The translations under genes were made by a program, and so were the position numbers. Positions 1-7,198 of a DNA stretch of 34,921 nucleotides are shown one piece after another. Within the stretch, counting starts at the first letter, position 1. Each line of letters starts with the position of its first letter. The notes beneath the pieces were generated by a model, which was not told where the DNA came from, did no database searches, and was given only the letters and a program-made list of their open reading frames with translations. The stretch spans positions 1 to 34,921 of the forward strand of contig NZ_MUMI01000076.1 in the NCBI RefSeq assembly GCF_002155975.1. Direction: 5' to 3'. This stretch comes from Amycolatopsis kentuckyensis. Its GTDB lineage: Bacteria; Actinomycetota; Actinomycetes; Mycobacteriales; Pseudonocardiaceae.

Positions 1-1
1 C

Positions 2-184
2 CCGGCGGCGCAGGGCTGGACGTACGCGACCTGGCTGGTCGGCCGCGCGGAGGCGCTGGGCGTGGACAAGGTGAGCTTCGCGGGCCGGACGTGGACGGCG
101 GAGTCGGGCGCCTGGGCCGACGATTCGGCCGCGGGCCAGAACCTTTCGCTGCACCAGACCGCGGCGGCCCAGGTCAGCGAGTAG
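2..184 (+). CDS. C-terminal end of a conserved hypothetical protein (5' truncated by window)
   Basis: An open frame enters from the left edge and stops at the TAG at 182-184, giving 60 residues. The fragment has several Trp residues and the phrases GWTYATWLVGRAEALGVDKV and FAGRTW, followed by a Gln/Ala-rich end. Similar C-terminal segments occur in secreted hypothetical proteins of actinomycetes, where a Trp-rich globular domain sits at the C-terminus; that is recollection of the family, not proof. The 5' end, any signal peptide and the function cannot be seen. Its last codons (AGGTCAGCGAGTAG) form the first unit of the 35-bp tandem array that follows. The next gene is convergent, so the two genes share this array as their common 3' region. 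Confidence 0.6.
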   Translation, partial: PAAQGWTYATWLVGRAEALGVDKVSFAGRTWTAESGAWADDSAAGQNLSLHQTAAAQVSE

Positions 185-375
185 CCGGCCGGGTCGTGGC
201 GGTCCAGGTCGGTGAGTGGCTGGGCGGGTCGTGGTGGCCGAGGTCGGTGAGTGGCTGGGCGGGTCGTGGTGGCCGAGGTCAGTGAGTAGCAGGGCGGGGC
301 GGCCGAGGTCGGTGAGTGGCTGGGCGGGTCGTGGTGGCGCAGGTCAGCGAGTAGCCGGGCGGGTCGCGGCGGCCC
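171..375. repeat. Tandem array of six ~35-bp units between convergent genes
   Basis: Six head-to-tail units start with AGGTC(A/G)G(C/T)GAGT at 171, 206, 241, 276, 306 and 341. Five are 35 bp and the fourth is 30 bp (a 5-bp loss). Units at 206 and 241 are identical; the others differ at a few positions. The first unit carries the stop codon of the upstream plus-strand gene and the last carries the stop codon (TCA at 344-346) of the minus-strand MFS gene, so both reading frames end inside repeat units. There are no unique spacers, so this is not a CRISPR array. The units have no obvious hairpin. Confidence 0.9.
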
Positions 376-1573
376 AGCGGACCGCCGGGCCCATCGCCCA
401 GCCCGCTCCCGCGAACACCGCGCCCAGCAGGAGCCAGCCCGGGAAGCCCCAGCCGATCACCACCGTGCTCAGCAGCACCGGGCCGACCGCTCGGGCCACC
501 GATGTCCCGCTGCCGAAGAAGCCCTGGTACTCGCCCTGCTTGTCCGCCGGGGCCAGCGCGAAGCCGATCTCCCACGAGCCCGCCGACTGCAGCATCTCGC
601 CGAGCACCTGCACCAGCGCCCCGGCGACGAGCACCGCGAACGCCACCGCCGGCGACGTTCCCAGCGCCGACAGCGCGAACGCCACGCAGGACGCCATCAG
701 CACCACACCCGACCGGCGCACCATCCGCGCCGCCGCATCGAGCGAGGCCAGCCGCCCCGCGACGCGGACCTGCAGGACCACCACCACGACCGTGTTCAGC
801 ACGAACAGCGCCGACACCGTGCAGCCCGGCGCCGCGGTGCGTTCGACGATCCACAGCGGGATCGCCACGCTCAGCAGCGGCATGCGCAGCAGCAGGATCG
901 CGTTCAGCAGCGTCACCAGCGCGTAAGGCCGGTCGCGCAGCACCGCGGACTTCGGCGCTCCCGGGCGCGCGGAAGTCCGCGGGACCGCCGGCAGCGCGTG
1001 CAGCAGTGCCGCCGTCACCACGAAGGCCGCCGCGTCGAGGACGAACACCGTGAGGTACGCCGAGGCCGTGTCGGCCGACAGTGCGAGGCCGCCGAGCCCG
1101 GCGCCGACGGCGAGGCCCGCGTTGCCCGCCGACTGCAGGTGCGCCCGGACGCGCGTCCGCCGCTCGGGGTCGGCGAGCGTGGCCAGCAGCGCCTGGCGGA
1201 TCGCCGCCAGCCCGGTCTGGCAGCTGCCGTAGAGGCATGCGGCGAGGACGAACGCCACCGGCGAGCGGACGACGAGGAACGCCAGGATCGACGTGGCCGT
1301 CGCCAGGGCCAGCAGCACCGCCGAGCCACGGGCGCCGTGGCGGTCGGCGAGGTGCCCGAGCGGCACGCCCGCGACCGAGCCGACCGCCCAGCCGAGGGTG
1401 AGCCCGAGGCCCACCTGCGCCGGCGTCAGGCCGGCGATCCGCGTGAAGAACAGCACCGAGCAGGTCAGGAACGCGCCGTCGCCGAGCGAGGCGACCAGCT
1501 GGGCGGCGGCGAGCAGGCGGCCGGCCGGCCGGGTCTTCGGACGTTCGGGAAGCCGTTCGAGAAGCGCTGTCAT
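344..1573 (-). CDS. MFS transporter (drug/metabolite exporter type)
   Basis: A 409-residue membrane protein of about 12 hydrophobic helices, the normal size for a major facilitator superfamily exporter. The first half carries an MFS signature after helix 2 (GHLADRHGARG, a variant of the GxLaDrxGrkr loop). An Arg/Pro-rich stretch near the middle (AVPRTSARPGAPKS) fits the central cytoplasmic loop. The chosen ATG (1571-1573) begins MTALLERLPE and has no Shine-Dalgarno, but lies 7 bases after a TACCGT -10-like hexamer, so the transcript is probably leaderless. The gene is divergent from the MocR regulator with an 81-bp shared region, the usual layout of a regulator and its exporter target. Its 3' end lies in the 35-bp tandem array, which supplies the last codons (AAATRPATR). 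The substrate cannot be inferred. Confidence 0.85.
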   Translation of the reverse strand: MTALLERLPERPKTRPAGRLLAAAQLVASLGDGAFLTCSVLFFTRIAGLTPAQVGLGLTLGWAVGSVAGVPLGHLADRHGARGSAVLLALATATSILAFLVVRSPVAFVLAACLYGSCQTGLAAIRQALLATLADPERRTRVRAHLQSAGNAGLAVGAGLGGLALSADTASAYLTVFVLDAAAFVVTAALLHALPAVPRTSARPGAPKSAVLRDRPYALVTLLNAILLLRMPLLSVAIPLWIVERTAAPGCTVSALFVLNTVVVVVLQVRVAGRLASLDAAARMVRRSGVVLMASCVAFALSALGTSPAVAFAVLVAGALVQVLGEMLQSAGSWEIGFALAPADKQGEYQGFFGSGTSVARAVGPVLLSTVVIGWGFPGWLLLGAVFAGAGWAMGPAVRWAAATRPATR

Positions 1574-1654
1574 GAGAAGAACGGTAGAGCGCGACTTGGC
1601 CCGATCCCAGATCCAATTCCGGCCCATCGGATTGGGCCAATATAAGCTCGCCGG
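1574..1654. promoter_or_regulatory. Divergent promoter/operator region between MFS and MocR genes
   Basis: The 81-bp gap holds a -10-like TATAAG at 1641-1646, 8 bases before the MocR ATG, and TACCGT on the minus strand (1581-1586), 7 bases before the MFS ATG; both fit leaderless starts. Between them is the dyad ATTGGGCCAAT (1631-1641), with further CCAAT (1613-1617) and TTGGCCC elements in both orientations. It overlaps the MocR -10, so it is a reasonable autoregulator site. Binding by the MocR protein is inference. Confidence 0.55.
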
Positions 1655-3067
1655 ATGGACTTCCACGTCAGCCTGGCCGGCCGCGGCGACCTCAGCGTCC
1701 GCATCTACCGCCAGCTGCGCGACGCCGTCCTGGACGGCAGGCTGCGCGCGGGGGAGCGGCTGCCGCCGACGCGGGAACTGGCCCGGCGCCTGGCCGTCTC
1801 GCGCAACACCGTCGCGGTCGCCTACGACCGCCTCACCGCCGACGGCTTCCTCACCGGCCGCGTCGGCGCCGGCACGTACGTCTCCGCGGAACTCCCGGCC
1901 CCGAAGCCGCGCATGGCCCCCTCGGCGCGGGGGCCGCAACCGAAGGCGGTGTGGCGGTCGCTCCCGTCCCCGGCCGCCGCGACCCCGGACCCGGCGTTCG
2001 ACTTCCGCGTCGGCATCCCCGACGCCACGCTGTTCCCCCTGGACACCTGGCGGCGCCTGCTCGCGCGGGAACTCCGTGACACCGCCGGGTTCGCGCACTA
2101 CGCCGAGCCCGGCGGCCACCCCGGGCTGCGCGCGGCGATCGCCCGGCACGTCGGCGTCTCACGGTCGGTGCGGGCCGGGGCCGACGACGTGCTCGTCACC
2201 CAGGGCGCCCAGCAGGCCCTCGACCTGCTGGCCCGCGTCCTGCTCGAACCGGGCGACCGGGTCGCCGTCGAGGAGCCGGGCTACCGGATGGCCCGGCTGC
2301 TGTTCGCCTCGCACGGCGCCGAAGTCGTCGGAGTACCGGTGGACGGCGAAGGCCTCGACGTCGCCGCGCTGCCTTCGCGCACGAAGCTCGTGTACGTCAC
2401 GCCGTCGCACCAGTTCCCGCTCGGCACGCCGATGTCGCTCGCCCGGCGCACGGCGCTGCTGGCGTGGGCGGACCGCGCCGGCGCGGTCGTCGTCGAGGAC
2501 GACTACGACAGCGAATTCCGGTTCTCCGACCGGCCTCTGGAACCCCTGCAGAGCCTGGACCGCGACGGCCGGGTCGCCTACGTCGGATCGTTCTCCAAGA
2601 CGCTGCTTCCCATGCTGCGTCTGGGTTTCCTGATCGCCCCGGGGTCACTGCGCGACGCGTTGCACCACGCCCGGCAGCTGTCGGGCTGGCACGGCGACCT
2701 GCCCGCGCAGGCCGCGCTGGCGGGGTTCATCGACGAAGGCCTGTTCGCCCGCCACCTCCGCCGGGCGACGAAGGTCTACGCGGACCGCCACGAGCGCATC
2801 ACGGCGACGCTGGAACGGGTTTTCGCCGGCCGGCTCCGCCCGGTGCCCTCGGCGGCGGGCCTGCACCTGTGCGCACTGGCCGAGGACGGGACGGACCTGG
2901 AGCCGATCGCGGCCCGCGCGGCCGCGGCCGGCGCGGCGATCCAGACGCTGTCCGACCTCTGCGGCGGTTTCCCGCGCCAGGGCGTCGTCCTCGGCTACGG
3001 CTCGATCCCCTTGGCGAGCATCGACGCCGGGCTGGCGGTGCTGGACGGGGCCTGGGGCTCGGCGTAG
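1655..3067 (+). CDS. MocR-family transcriptional regulator (GntR wHTH + class I aminotransferase domain)
   Basis: A 470-residue protein, typical for MocR/PdxR/GabR regulators. Residues about 12-80 are a GntR winged helix (IYRQLRDAVLDGRL, then LPPTRELARRLAVSRNTV). Residues about 110-465 are a fold-type I PLP aminotransferase domain with the family hallmark DDYDSEFR and the PLP-binding lysine in SFSKTLLP (Lys315). Such proteins bind PLP, or a PLP adduct with an amino compound, and control pyridoxal synthesis, GABA use or adjacent transporters. Here the divergent gene is an MFS exporter rather than pdxST, so the exporter and the regulator itself are the likely targets. The start at 1655 lies 8 bases after TATAAG and probably produces a leaderless mRNA. 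The 3' end overlaps the convergent MFS gene by 73 bp. It could be named pdxR-like, but the context does not support a vitamin B6 role. Confidence 0.9.
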   Translation: MDFHVSLAGRGDLSVRIYRQLRDAVLDGRLRAGERLPPTRELARRLAVSRNTVAVAYDRLTADGFLTGRVGAGTYVSAELPAPKPRMAPSARGPQPKAVWRSLPSPAAATPDPAFDFRVGIPDATLFPLDTWRRLLARELRDTAGFAHYAEPGGHPGLRAAIARHVGVSRSVRAGADDVLVTQGAQQALDLLARVLLEPGDRVAVEEPGYRMARLLFASHGAEVVGVPVDGEGLDVAALPSRTKLVYVTPSHQFPLGTPMSLARRTALLAWADRAGAVVVEDDYDSEFRFSDRPLEPLQSLDRDGRVAYVGSFSKTLLPMLRLGFLIAPGSLRDALHHARQLSGWHGDLPAQAALAGFIDEGLFARHLRRATKVYADRHERITATLERVFAGRLRPVPSAAGLHLCALAEDGTDLEPIAARAAAAGAAIQTLSDLCGGFPRQGVVLGYGSIPLASIDAGLAVLDGAWGSA

Positions 3068-4428
3068 TGGTCCGTCCGCCGCCGCGCGGCGATCAGCAGG
3101 CCGCCGGCGCAGGTGGCCGCCGCCGTCGCCAGGACCACCAGCCAGCCCCGCCGGAAGTCCGCCAGGTCCGGGGTGCCCGCGAAGACCGCGACCAGGACCG
3201 CGGTGCCCAGGACCGTGCCGACCTGCCGGGCCGTGTTCACCATCGACGAGCCCGCGCCCCAGCGGGGCGGCGGCAGGACCGTGCCCACCACCCCCGACAG
3301 GCTCGGCAGGATCAGCCCGACGCCGAGGCCGGTCAGCAGCTGTCCGGGCAGCATCGCCGCCGCGTAGTCGGGCACCGATCCCATGCGCAGCAACCAGATC
3401 AGCACCCCCGCCCCGAACGCGACGCCGCCGAGGGCGACCACCGGGCCCGGCCCGAAGCGGTGCACGAAGCGGCCGCCGAGGATCGACACCGGGACCACCA
3501 CCAGCGGGCCCGGCGCCAGCGACAGCCCGGCCACCAGGATCGAGTCGTGCCAGATCGACGTCAGGAACAGGACGTTGCCGAACAGCATCGCCGCGAACCC
3601 GGCCGCGAAGACGCCGGTCGTCAGGCAGGCCAGCCACAGCGTCGGGACGCGCAAAGCCGGCAGGTCCAGCACCGGTACCGGGTGCCGCGCCGAGCGCAGC
3701 GGGACCCAGGCCAGCGCGACGGCGGCCACCGCGAACGCCAGCAGCACCGGCCGCGCGCCCCAGCCGCGGTCGGACGCCTCGACCAGCGCATACGCCAGGG
3801 CGCCGACGCCCGCCAGCAGCCCGGCGGCGCCGAGGACGTCCGGGACGCCGGTCGACGTGTCCCGGGACTCGCGCAGCACGCGGGGCCCGGCCAGCAGCGT
3901 CACCGCGCAGATCGGCAGGTTCACCAGGAACACCCAGCGCCAGGACGCCTCGACGAGCAGGCCGCCGACCGGCGGGCCGAGGGCCGCGGCCGCCGCGCCG
4001 ACCGACGCCCAGACGCCGACCGCCATCGGCCGCCGGTGCGGCGGGAAGGCCGTCAGCAGCAGCGCCAGCGACGTCGGCATGACGAGCGCGGCGCCGATCG
4101 CCTGCACCGCGCGGAAGGCGATCAGCAGCCCGATCGAGGGCGCGGCCGCGCAGGCGGCCGAGGCGAGGATGAACACCGCGACGCCGGCGAGGAACAGCCG
4201 GCGGCGGCCGTAGCGGTCGGCCAGCCGCCCGGCCGGCGCGAGGCAGGCGGCGAACAGCACCGTGTAGCCGTTGAGCACCCACGACAGGGTCGCCAGGTCG
4301 TCGCCGGGGAACGCGGCCCGGATGCCGGGGAAGGCGATCGTGACGATGAACGTGTCCAGGCTCGCGAGGAACGCGGCCGTCGAGACGACGAGCAGCACCA
4401 GGCCGGGCTTCGGCGGGGCGTGGGTCAT
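2995..4428 (-). CDS. MFS transporter, DHA2 (14-helix) drug exporter type
   Basis: A 477-residue integral membrane protein. The N-terminus (AAFLASLDTFIVTIAFPGIR) is the classic DHA2/EmrB-QacA signature with the LD motif in helix 1, and GRLADRYGRRRLFLAG is the MFS loop 2-3 motif. The length and the number of hydrophobic blocks fit 14 helices. These are proton-driven exporters of lipophilic drugs or of the cell's own secondary metabolites. The ATG at 4426-4428 has a strong AGGAGG 4 bases upstream, and that RBS overlaps one arm of a TetR-type operator. The SRPBCC gene lies upstream on the same strand, 57 bp away. The 3' end overlaps the convergent MocR gene by 73 bp. No TetR gene is visible within the window next to it, so its repressor is encoded elsewhere or is lost. 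Confidence 0.88.
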   Translation of the reverse strand: MTHAPPKPGLVLLVVSTAAFLASLDTFIVTIAFPGIRAAFPGDDLATLSWVLNGYTVLFAACLAPAGRLADRYGRRRLFLAGVAVFILASAACAAAPSIGLLIAFRAVQAIGAALVMPTSLALLLTAFPPHRRPMAVGVWASVGAAAAALGPPVGGLLVEASWRWVFLVNLPICAVTLLAGPRVLRESRDTSTGVPDVLGAAGLLAGVGALAYALVEASDRGWGARPVLLAFAVAAVALAWVPLRSARHPVPVLDLPALRVPTLWLACLTTGVFAAGFAAMLFGNVLFLTSIWHDSILVAGLSLAPGPLVVVPVSILGGRFVHRFGPGPVVALGGVAFGAGVLIWLLRMGSVPDYAAAMLPGQLLTGLGVGLILPSLSGVVGTVLPPPRWGAGSSMVNTARQVGTVLGTAVLVAVFAGTPDLADFRRGWLVVLATAAATCAGGLLIAARRRTDHYAEPQAPSSTASPASMLAKGIEP

Positions 4429-4434
4429 GGTCCT

Positions 4435-4473
4435 CCTAGGTTCGATAAAACAACCTAGCTGGACAGGTAGGTT
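4435..4473 (-). promoter_or_regulatory. TetR-type operator overlapping the exporter RBS
   Basis: Three half-sites alternate in orientation: CTAGGTT (4436-4442), AACCTAG (4452-4458) and TAGGTT (4468-4473). The first two form a 7-bp inverted repeat with a 9-base spacer, and the last two form a second dyad (AACCTA-N10-TAGGTT). The whole block lies directly before the MFS start, and one arm runs into its AGGAGG. AACCTA/TAGGTT dyads before MFS exporters are typical of TetR-family repressors; the cognate repressor is not identified. Confidence 0.65.
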
Positions 4474-4485
4474 TCAACAAGAGAC

Positions 4486-4962
4486 TCAGGCGGCTGCGGC
4501 GTGTTCCTCCGCCCGGGCCTTCAGCGCCGCGAGGGTGTGCTCGATCGACCGGACGTTGTACCCGGGGCGGTCGGCACGGCCGGTGACCCGCGGCCCCATG
4601 AACTTCCGCACCACCCAGCTGCCGATCCGGTACCAGTTCTCGGTGACGGCACAGCCGTCCGCGGCCGGTGCCAGCACGTATTCCCACCGCGAGACCCGCG
4701 AGCCGAACGGGGTGCGCACGTCGAAGGCGAACCGGCGGCCCGGCTCGAACGCGACCACCCGCACCCGCGTCCACCACTGCAGCTCGCCGTTGCGGTTGTG
4801 GCCGCGGAACCGCGCGCCGAGGGCGGGCCCGGTGCCGTCCAGCCAGCGGCCGCCGACGTTCTCCGGGCTCAGCTCGCCCATCCGCGGCAGGTCGGTGACC
4901 CACGACCACACCGTCCCCGGGTCGGCGGAGACGGTCACACTGCGCGAAATCGTCGGTTCCAC
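4486..4962 (-). CDS. SRPBCC-family (START/polyketide-cyclase-like) protein
   Basis: A 158-residue protein from the GTG at 4960-4962 (VEPTISRSVTVSADP); an in-frame TTG at 4998 would add 12 residues but is less likely. The sequence follows the SRPBCC pattern: an N-terminal strand and helix (SVTVSADPGTVWSWVTDLPR), then SPE, alternating beta strands with aromatic residues (WWTRVRVVAFEPGRRFAFDV, RWEYVLAP) and a long C-terminal helix. This helix-grip fold binds hydrophobic ligands, and in actinomycetes the label covers cyclases, lipid carriers and many unknown proteins. No catalytic function can be assigned. It sits upstream of the DHA2 exporter on the same strand with an operator between them, so joint expression is possible. 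Confidence 0.8.
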   Translation of the reverse strand: MEPTISRSVTVSADPGTVWSWVTDLPRMGELSPENVGGRWLDGTGPALGARFRGHNRNGELQWWTRVRVVAFEPGRRFAFDVRTPFGSRVSRWEYVLAPAADGCAVTENWYRIGSWVVRKFMGPRVTGRADRPGYNVRSIEHTLAALKARAEEHAAAA

Positions 4963-5060
4963 GCTCCGACGGTGACAGCGGCCGAGGTGGCCGGGCAAGG
5001 CACCGGGGCGTAGTCCGCAGCCGAGAAGAGCCCACCCGGGAAAAACCGGCCGCCGGATCG

Positions 5061-5086
5061 GATTGCGAACCTCCGGTTGTGGGTAT
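5061..5086 (+). promoter_or_regulatory. Candidate stress-sigma (SigB/SigF-type) promoter
   Basis: GATT (5061-5064), 16 bases, then GGGTAT (5081-5086) fits the actinobacterial SigB/SigF pattern GNNT-N14-16-GGGTA(T/C). It lies about 37 bases before the chosen GTG of the BFN-domain gene. Confidence 0.5.
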
Positions 5087-5123
5087 TACGCGCGCGGAGC
5101 AGTCCCACGACACGGAGGGTGCG

Positions 5124-5639
5124 GTGGTCGGCGTGATCCCGATCGAAGTGGTGGGAATGGCCGTTCCGGTGCCCGGTGAGGCGCCCCTGATGCTGCTGCG
5201 CGAGCCGGAGGGCGCGCGCCGCTGGCTGGCGATCATGATCGGGTACGGCGAGGCCGAGGCCCTGGTGCGCGCGCGGGAACAGATCGCGCAGCCGCGCCCG
5301 GGCACGATCGAGCTGCTCGGCGACGTGCTCGCCGCGTTCGGCCAGGGCCTCGCCGCGGTCGAGCTGACCGAGGTGCGGGACGGCATCTTCTACGCCGATC
5401 TCGTGCTCGCCTCGGGCACCCGCGTCTCGGCCCGCCCGAGTGACGCCGTCGCGCTCGGCCTGCGGCAGGGCGCGCCCATCCGCGTCGCCGAAGAGGTGCT
5501 GGACGTCGCGTCCGTGCAGCTCGAGGTCGAGCAGGAAACCGAGGGGCCGGCCGCCGACGTGCTGGACGCCGAAGCCGAGGTCGAGCGGTTCCGCGCCGAG
5601 CTCGACGACCTGCGGCCCGAGGACTTCGGCGACCTGTAG
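5124..5639 (+). CDS. Bifunctional nuclease (BFN/DUF151) domain protein
   Basis: A 171-residue acidic protein. The BFN (DUF151) domain covers about residues 1-135 and includes WLAIMIGYGEAEAL, then DGIFYADLVLASGTRVSARP and SDAVALGLRQGAPI; the last is the family's best conserved motif. The C-terminal 35 residues are acidic and helical, a tail often seen in actinobacterial members. Family members have been reported to have nuclease activity (plant) or are simply conserved and unassigned in bacteria, so the biochemical role here is open. The GTG at 5124 was chosen because GGAGGG (5114-5119) lies 4 bases before it; the earlier GTG at 5079 falls within the -10 of the proposed stress promoter. A hairpin follows the stop, then the sigma factor gene on the same strand. 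Confidence 0.85.
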   Translation: MVGVIPIEVVGMAVPVPGEAPLMLLREPEGARRWLAIMIGYGEAEALVRAREQIAQPRPGTIELLGDVLAAFGQGLAAVELTEVRDGIFYADLVLASGTRVSARPSDAVALGLRQGAPIRVAEEVLDVASVQLEVEQETEGPAADVLDAEAEVERFRAELDDLRPEDFGDL

Positions 5640-5651
5640 GAACATCTTCTC

Positions 5652-5674
5652 CCGCCGGCGATGAATTCCGGCGG
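5652..5674 (+). terminator. Hairpin after the BFN gene
   Basis: CCGCCGG (5652-5658) and CCGGCGG (5668-5674) form a 7-bp perfect stem with a 9-base loop, 13 bases after the BFN stop. There is no U-tract, as is common for actinobacterial terminators. Confidence 0.4.
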
Positions 5675-5717
5675 CGGCGCCGGTACACCCCACCGAAGCC
5701 GTCTGAACGGGAGAACG

Positions 5718-6686
5718 ATGCAGGACTTCGCGACGCGCACCGAACCGCACCGGCGTGAGCTGCTGGCGCACTGCTACCGCATGCTCGGCTCGGTGCACGA
5801 AGCCGAGGACCTGGTGCAGGACACGCTGGTCCGCGCCTGGAAGGCGTGGGACGGCTACGACCCGGCCCGGGCGTCGGTGCGCACCTGGCTCTACCGGATC
5901 GCCACCAACGCCTGCCTCACCGCGCTGGAAGGCCGAGCCCGGCGGCCGCTGCCGTCCGGGCTCGGCGGCCCGAGCGAAGACCCGGGCGCGCCGCTGACGC
6001 CGTCGTTCGAGATCCCCTGGCTGCACCCGTTCCCGGACGCCCGCCTCGACGACCCGGGTCGCCACCTCGCCCGCCGCGGCACGCTCCGGCTGGCCCTGCT
6101 GGCGGCGATGCAGACGCTGCCGCCGAAGCAGCGCGCGGTGCTGATCCTGCGGGACGTCCTGGAGTTCAGCGCGGCGGAGGTGGCCGGCTTCCTCGACACG
6201 ACGCCGGCCGCGGTCAACAGCGCCCTGCAGCGCGCCCGCGCGGGGCTCGGCGGCCTGTCGGCGGACGAGGTGCCCGAACCGGACGACACCGCGGTCGAAG
6301 CGGTGCTGGACCGCTACGTGCGCGCCTTCGAACGCGCCGACGTCGCCGGGCTGGTCGAGCTGCTCACCGACGACGTCGTGATGGAGATGCCGCCGGTCCC
6401 GCTGTGGTTCCGCGGCCCCGAGGACTACGGCCGGTTCCTGGAGCGCGTGTTCGCGATGCGCGGCCCCGGCTGGCGCATGACGCGCGCGAGCGCCAACGGC
6501 CAGCCCGCCCTCGTGGCGTACTGCCGCGACGACACCGGGGCGTACCGGCTGCACACGCTGCAGGTGTTCACCGTGCGCGGCGGGCGGATCGCGCACAACG
6601 TCGTGTTCGCCGACCCCGGCGTCCTGGCGCTGTTCGACCTCCCCGCGACTCAGCCGGCGGCGCGGGCTTCCGAGGGACGGCCGTAA
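5718..6686 (+). CDS. sigG: ECF sigma factor, SigG-type with C-terminal SnoaL-like domain
   Basis: A 322-residue RNA polymerase sigma-70 subunit. Sigma region 2 is at about residues 8-72 (LLAHCYRMLGSVHEAEDLVQ, then RAWKAWDGYD and TWLYRIATNACL). Region 4 is at about 130-180 (LPPKQRAVLILRDVLEFSAA and the HTH ending AAVNSALQRAR). The last ~120 residues form a SnoaL-like domain (VEAVLDRYVRAFERADVAGL, DDVVMEMPP, FRGPEDYGRF). This long arrangement is that of the SigG/TIGR02960 group, where no membrane anti-sigma partner is needed and the SnoaL-like tail is thought to act in cis. The ATG at 5718 is preceded by GGGAG. The 3' end overlaps the convergent DUF2087 gene by 37 bp. The gene symbol is by family resemblance. 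Confidence 0.88.
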   Translation: MQDFATRTEPHRRELLAHCYRMLGSVHEAEDLVQDTLVRAWKAWDGYDPARASVRTWLYRIATNACLTALEGRARRPLPSGLGGPSEDPGAPLTPSFEIPWLHPFPDARLDDPGRHLARRGTLRLALLAAMQTLPPKQRAVLILRDVLEFSAAEVAGFLDTTPAAVNSALQRARAGLGGLSADEVPEPDDTAVEAVLDRYVRAFERADVAGLVELLTDDVVMEMPPVPLWFRGPEDYGRFLERVFAMRGPGWRMTRASANGQPALVAYCRDDTGAYRLHTLQVFTVRGGRIAHNVVFADPGVLALFDLPATQPAARASEGRP

Positions 6687-7129
6687 GCGCCGCCGTCGTT
6701 GCTGCGTTGCAGGAGGCCTTCGTCGACCAGGTAACGGCGGAGGGTCGCGTGGTCGTCGTGGACCATCGAGAGCTTCTCGCGGACGTCCTGCTCGGTGTAG
6801 AGCCGGCCCGGTTCGAAGCGGTCGGCCAGGTACGCCAGCAGCAGCTGCCGCCGCCGGCCCGAGTGCGGGATCGAAACGAGCCGCCCGTGGCGGAAGAGCG
6901 CGTCGAGCGGATCGACCGGGGCCTTGGCGAGCGCGTCGCGGAACACCGACGGCACGGCCCGGTAGCGGCCACCGGCCTCGGTGACGAGTCCGGCGTCGAC
7001 GAGCCGCTTCGCGAGCTTGGCCGGAGCGTGGGACGCTTCGAGCCCGTCGGGGGCGGTGCAGATGCGGGCGAAGAGCTGCAGCCGGTCTTCGTCCGCGAGA
7101 GCGGAGACCAGCGCTTCCGGTACGGCCAT
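6650..7129 (-). CDS. DUF2087 domain protein (wHTH-like N-terminus)
   Basis: A 159-residue soluble protein. Residues about 1-65 look like a winged-helix domain of the ArsR type (LVSALADEDRLQLFARICTA, then LAKRLVDAGLVTEAGGRY). Residues about 80-150 match DUF2087 (DALFRHGRLVSIP, RRRQLLLAYLADRFEPGRLY, HDDHATLRRYLVDEGLLQR). The DUF2087 segment also looks like a second small HTH, so a regulatory or DNA-binding role is plausible; no target is known. The ATG at 7127-7129 lacks a Shine-Dalgarno and lies 8 bases after TACGGT, which suggests a leaderless transcript. It is convergent with the sigma factor (37-bp overlap) and divergent from the acyl-AMP ligase operon, so it is the nearest candidate regulator for that operon. 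Confidence 0.82.
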   Translation of the reverse strand: MAVPEALVSALADEDRLQLFARICTAPDGLEASHAPAKLAKRLVDAGLVTEAGGRYRAVPSVFRDALAKAPVDPLDALFRHGRLVSIPHSGRRRQLLLAYLADRFEPGRLYTEQDVREKLSMVHDDHATLRRYLVDEGLLQRSNDGGAYGRPSEARAAG

Positions 7130-7198
7130 GGTCTGCGACCGTACCCGCGCTCGCCCCGGGGGTGAACCGGGTTTCCGAAGGCCGGTAGGTTGCCCGGC
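7130..7198. promoter_or_regulatory. Divergent leaderless promoters for DUF2087 gene and FAAL operon
   Basis: On the minus strand GGGTACGGT (7138-7146) gives a TACGGT -10 hexamer 8 bases before the DUF2087 ATG; its GGGTAC part also resembles a stress-sigma -10. On the plus strand TAGGTT (7186-7191) lies exactly 7 bases before the GTG of the acyl-AMP ligase gene, the spacing expected if transcription starts at the first codon. Neither has a clear -35. Confidence 0.5.

Noticed and set aside
171..375. Possible CRISPR array
   Set aside because: Units are contiguous tandem copies of ~35 bp without unique spacers, and no cas gene is present.
279..2149. Longer frames on the minus strand that include the MFS gene (starting at 1640 or 2149)
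   Set aside because: One is in another frame with Arg/Gly-rich composition; the other extends through the divergent promoter and over the MocR gene. The ATG at 1573 has a -10 hexamer at leaderless spacing.
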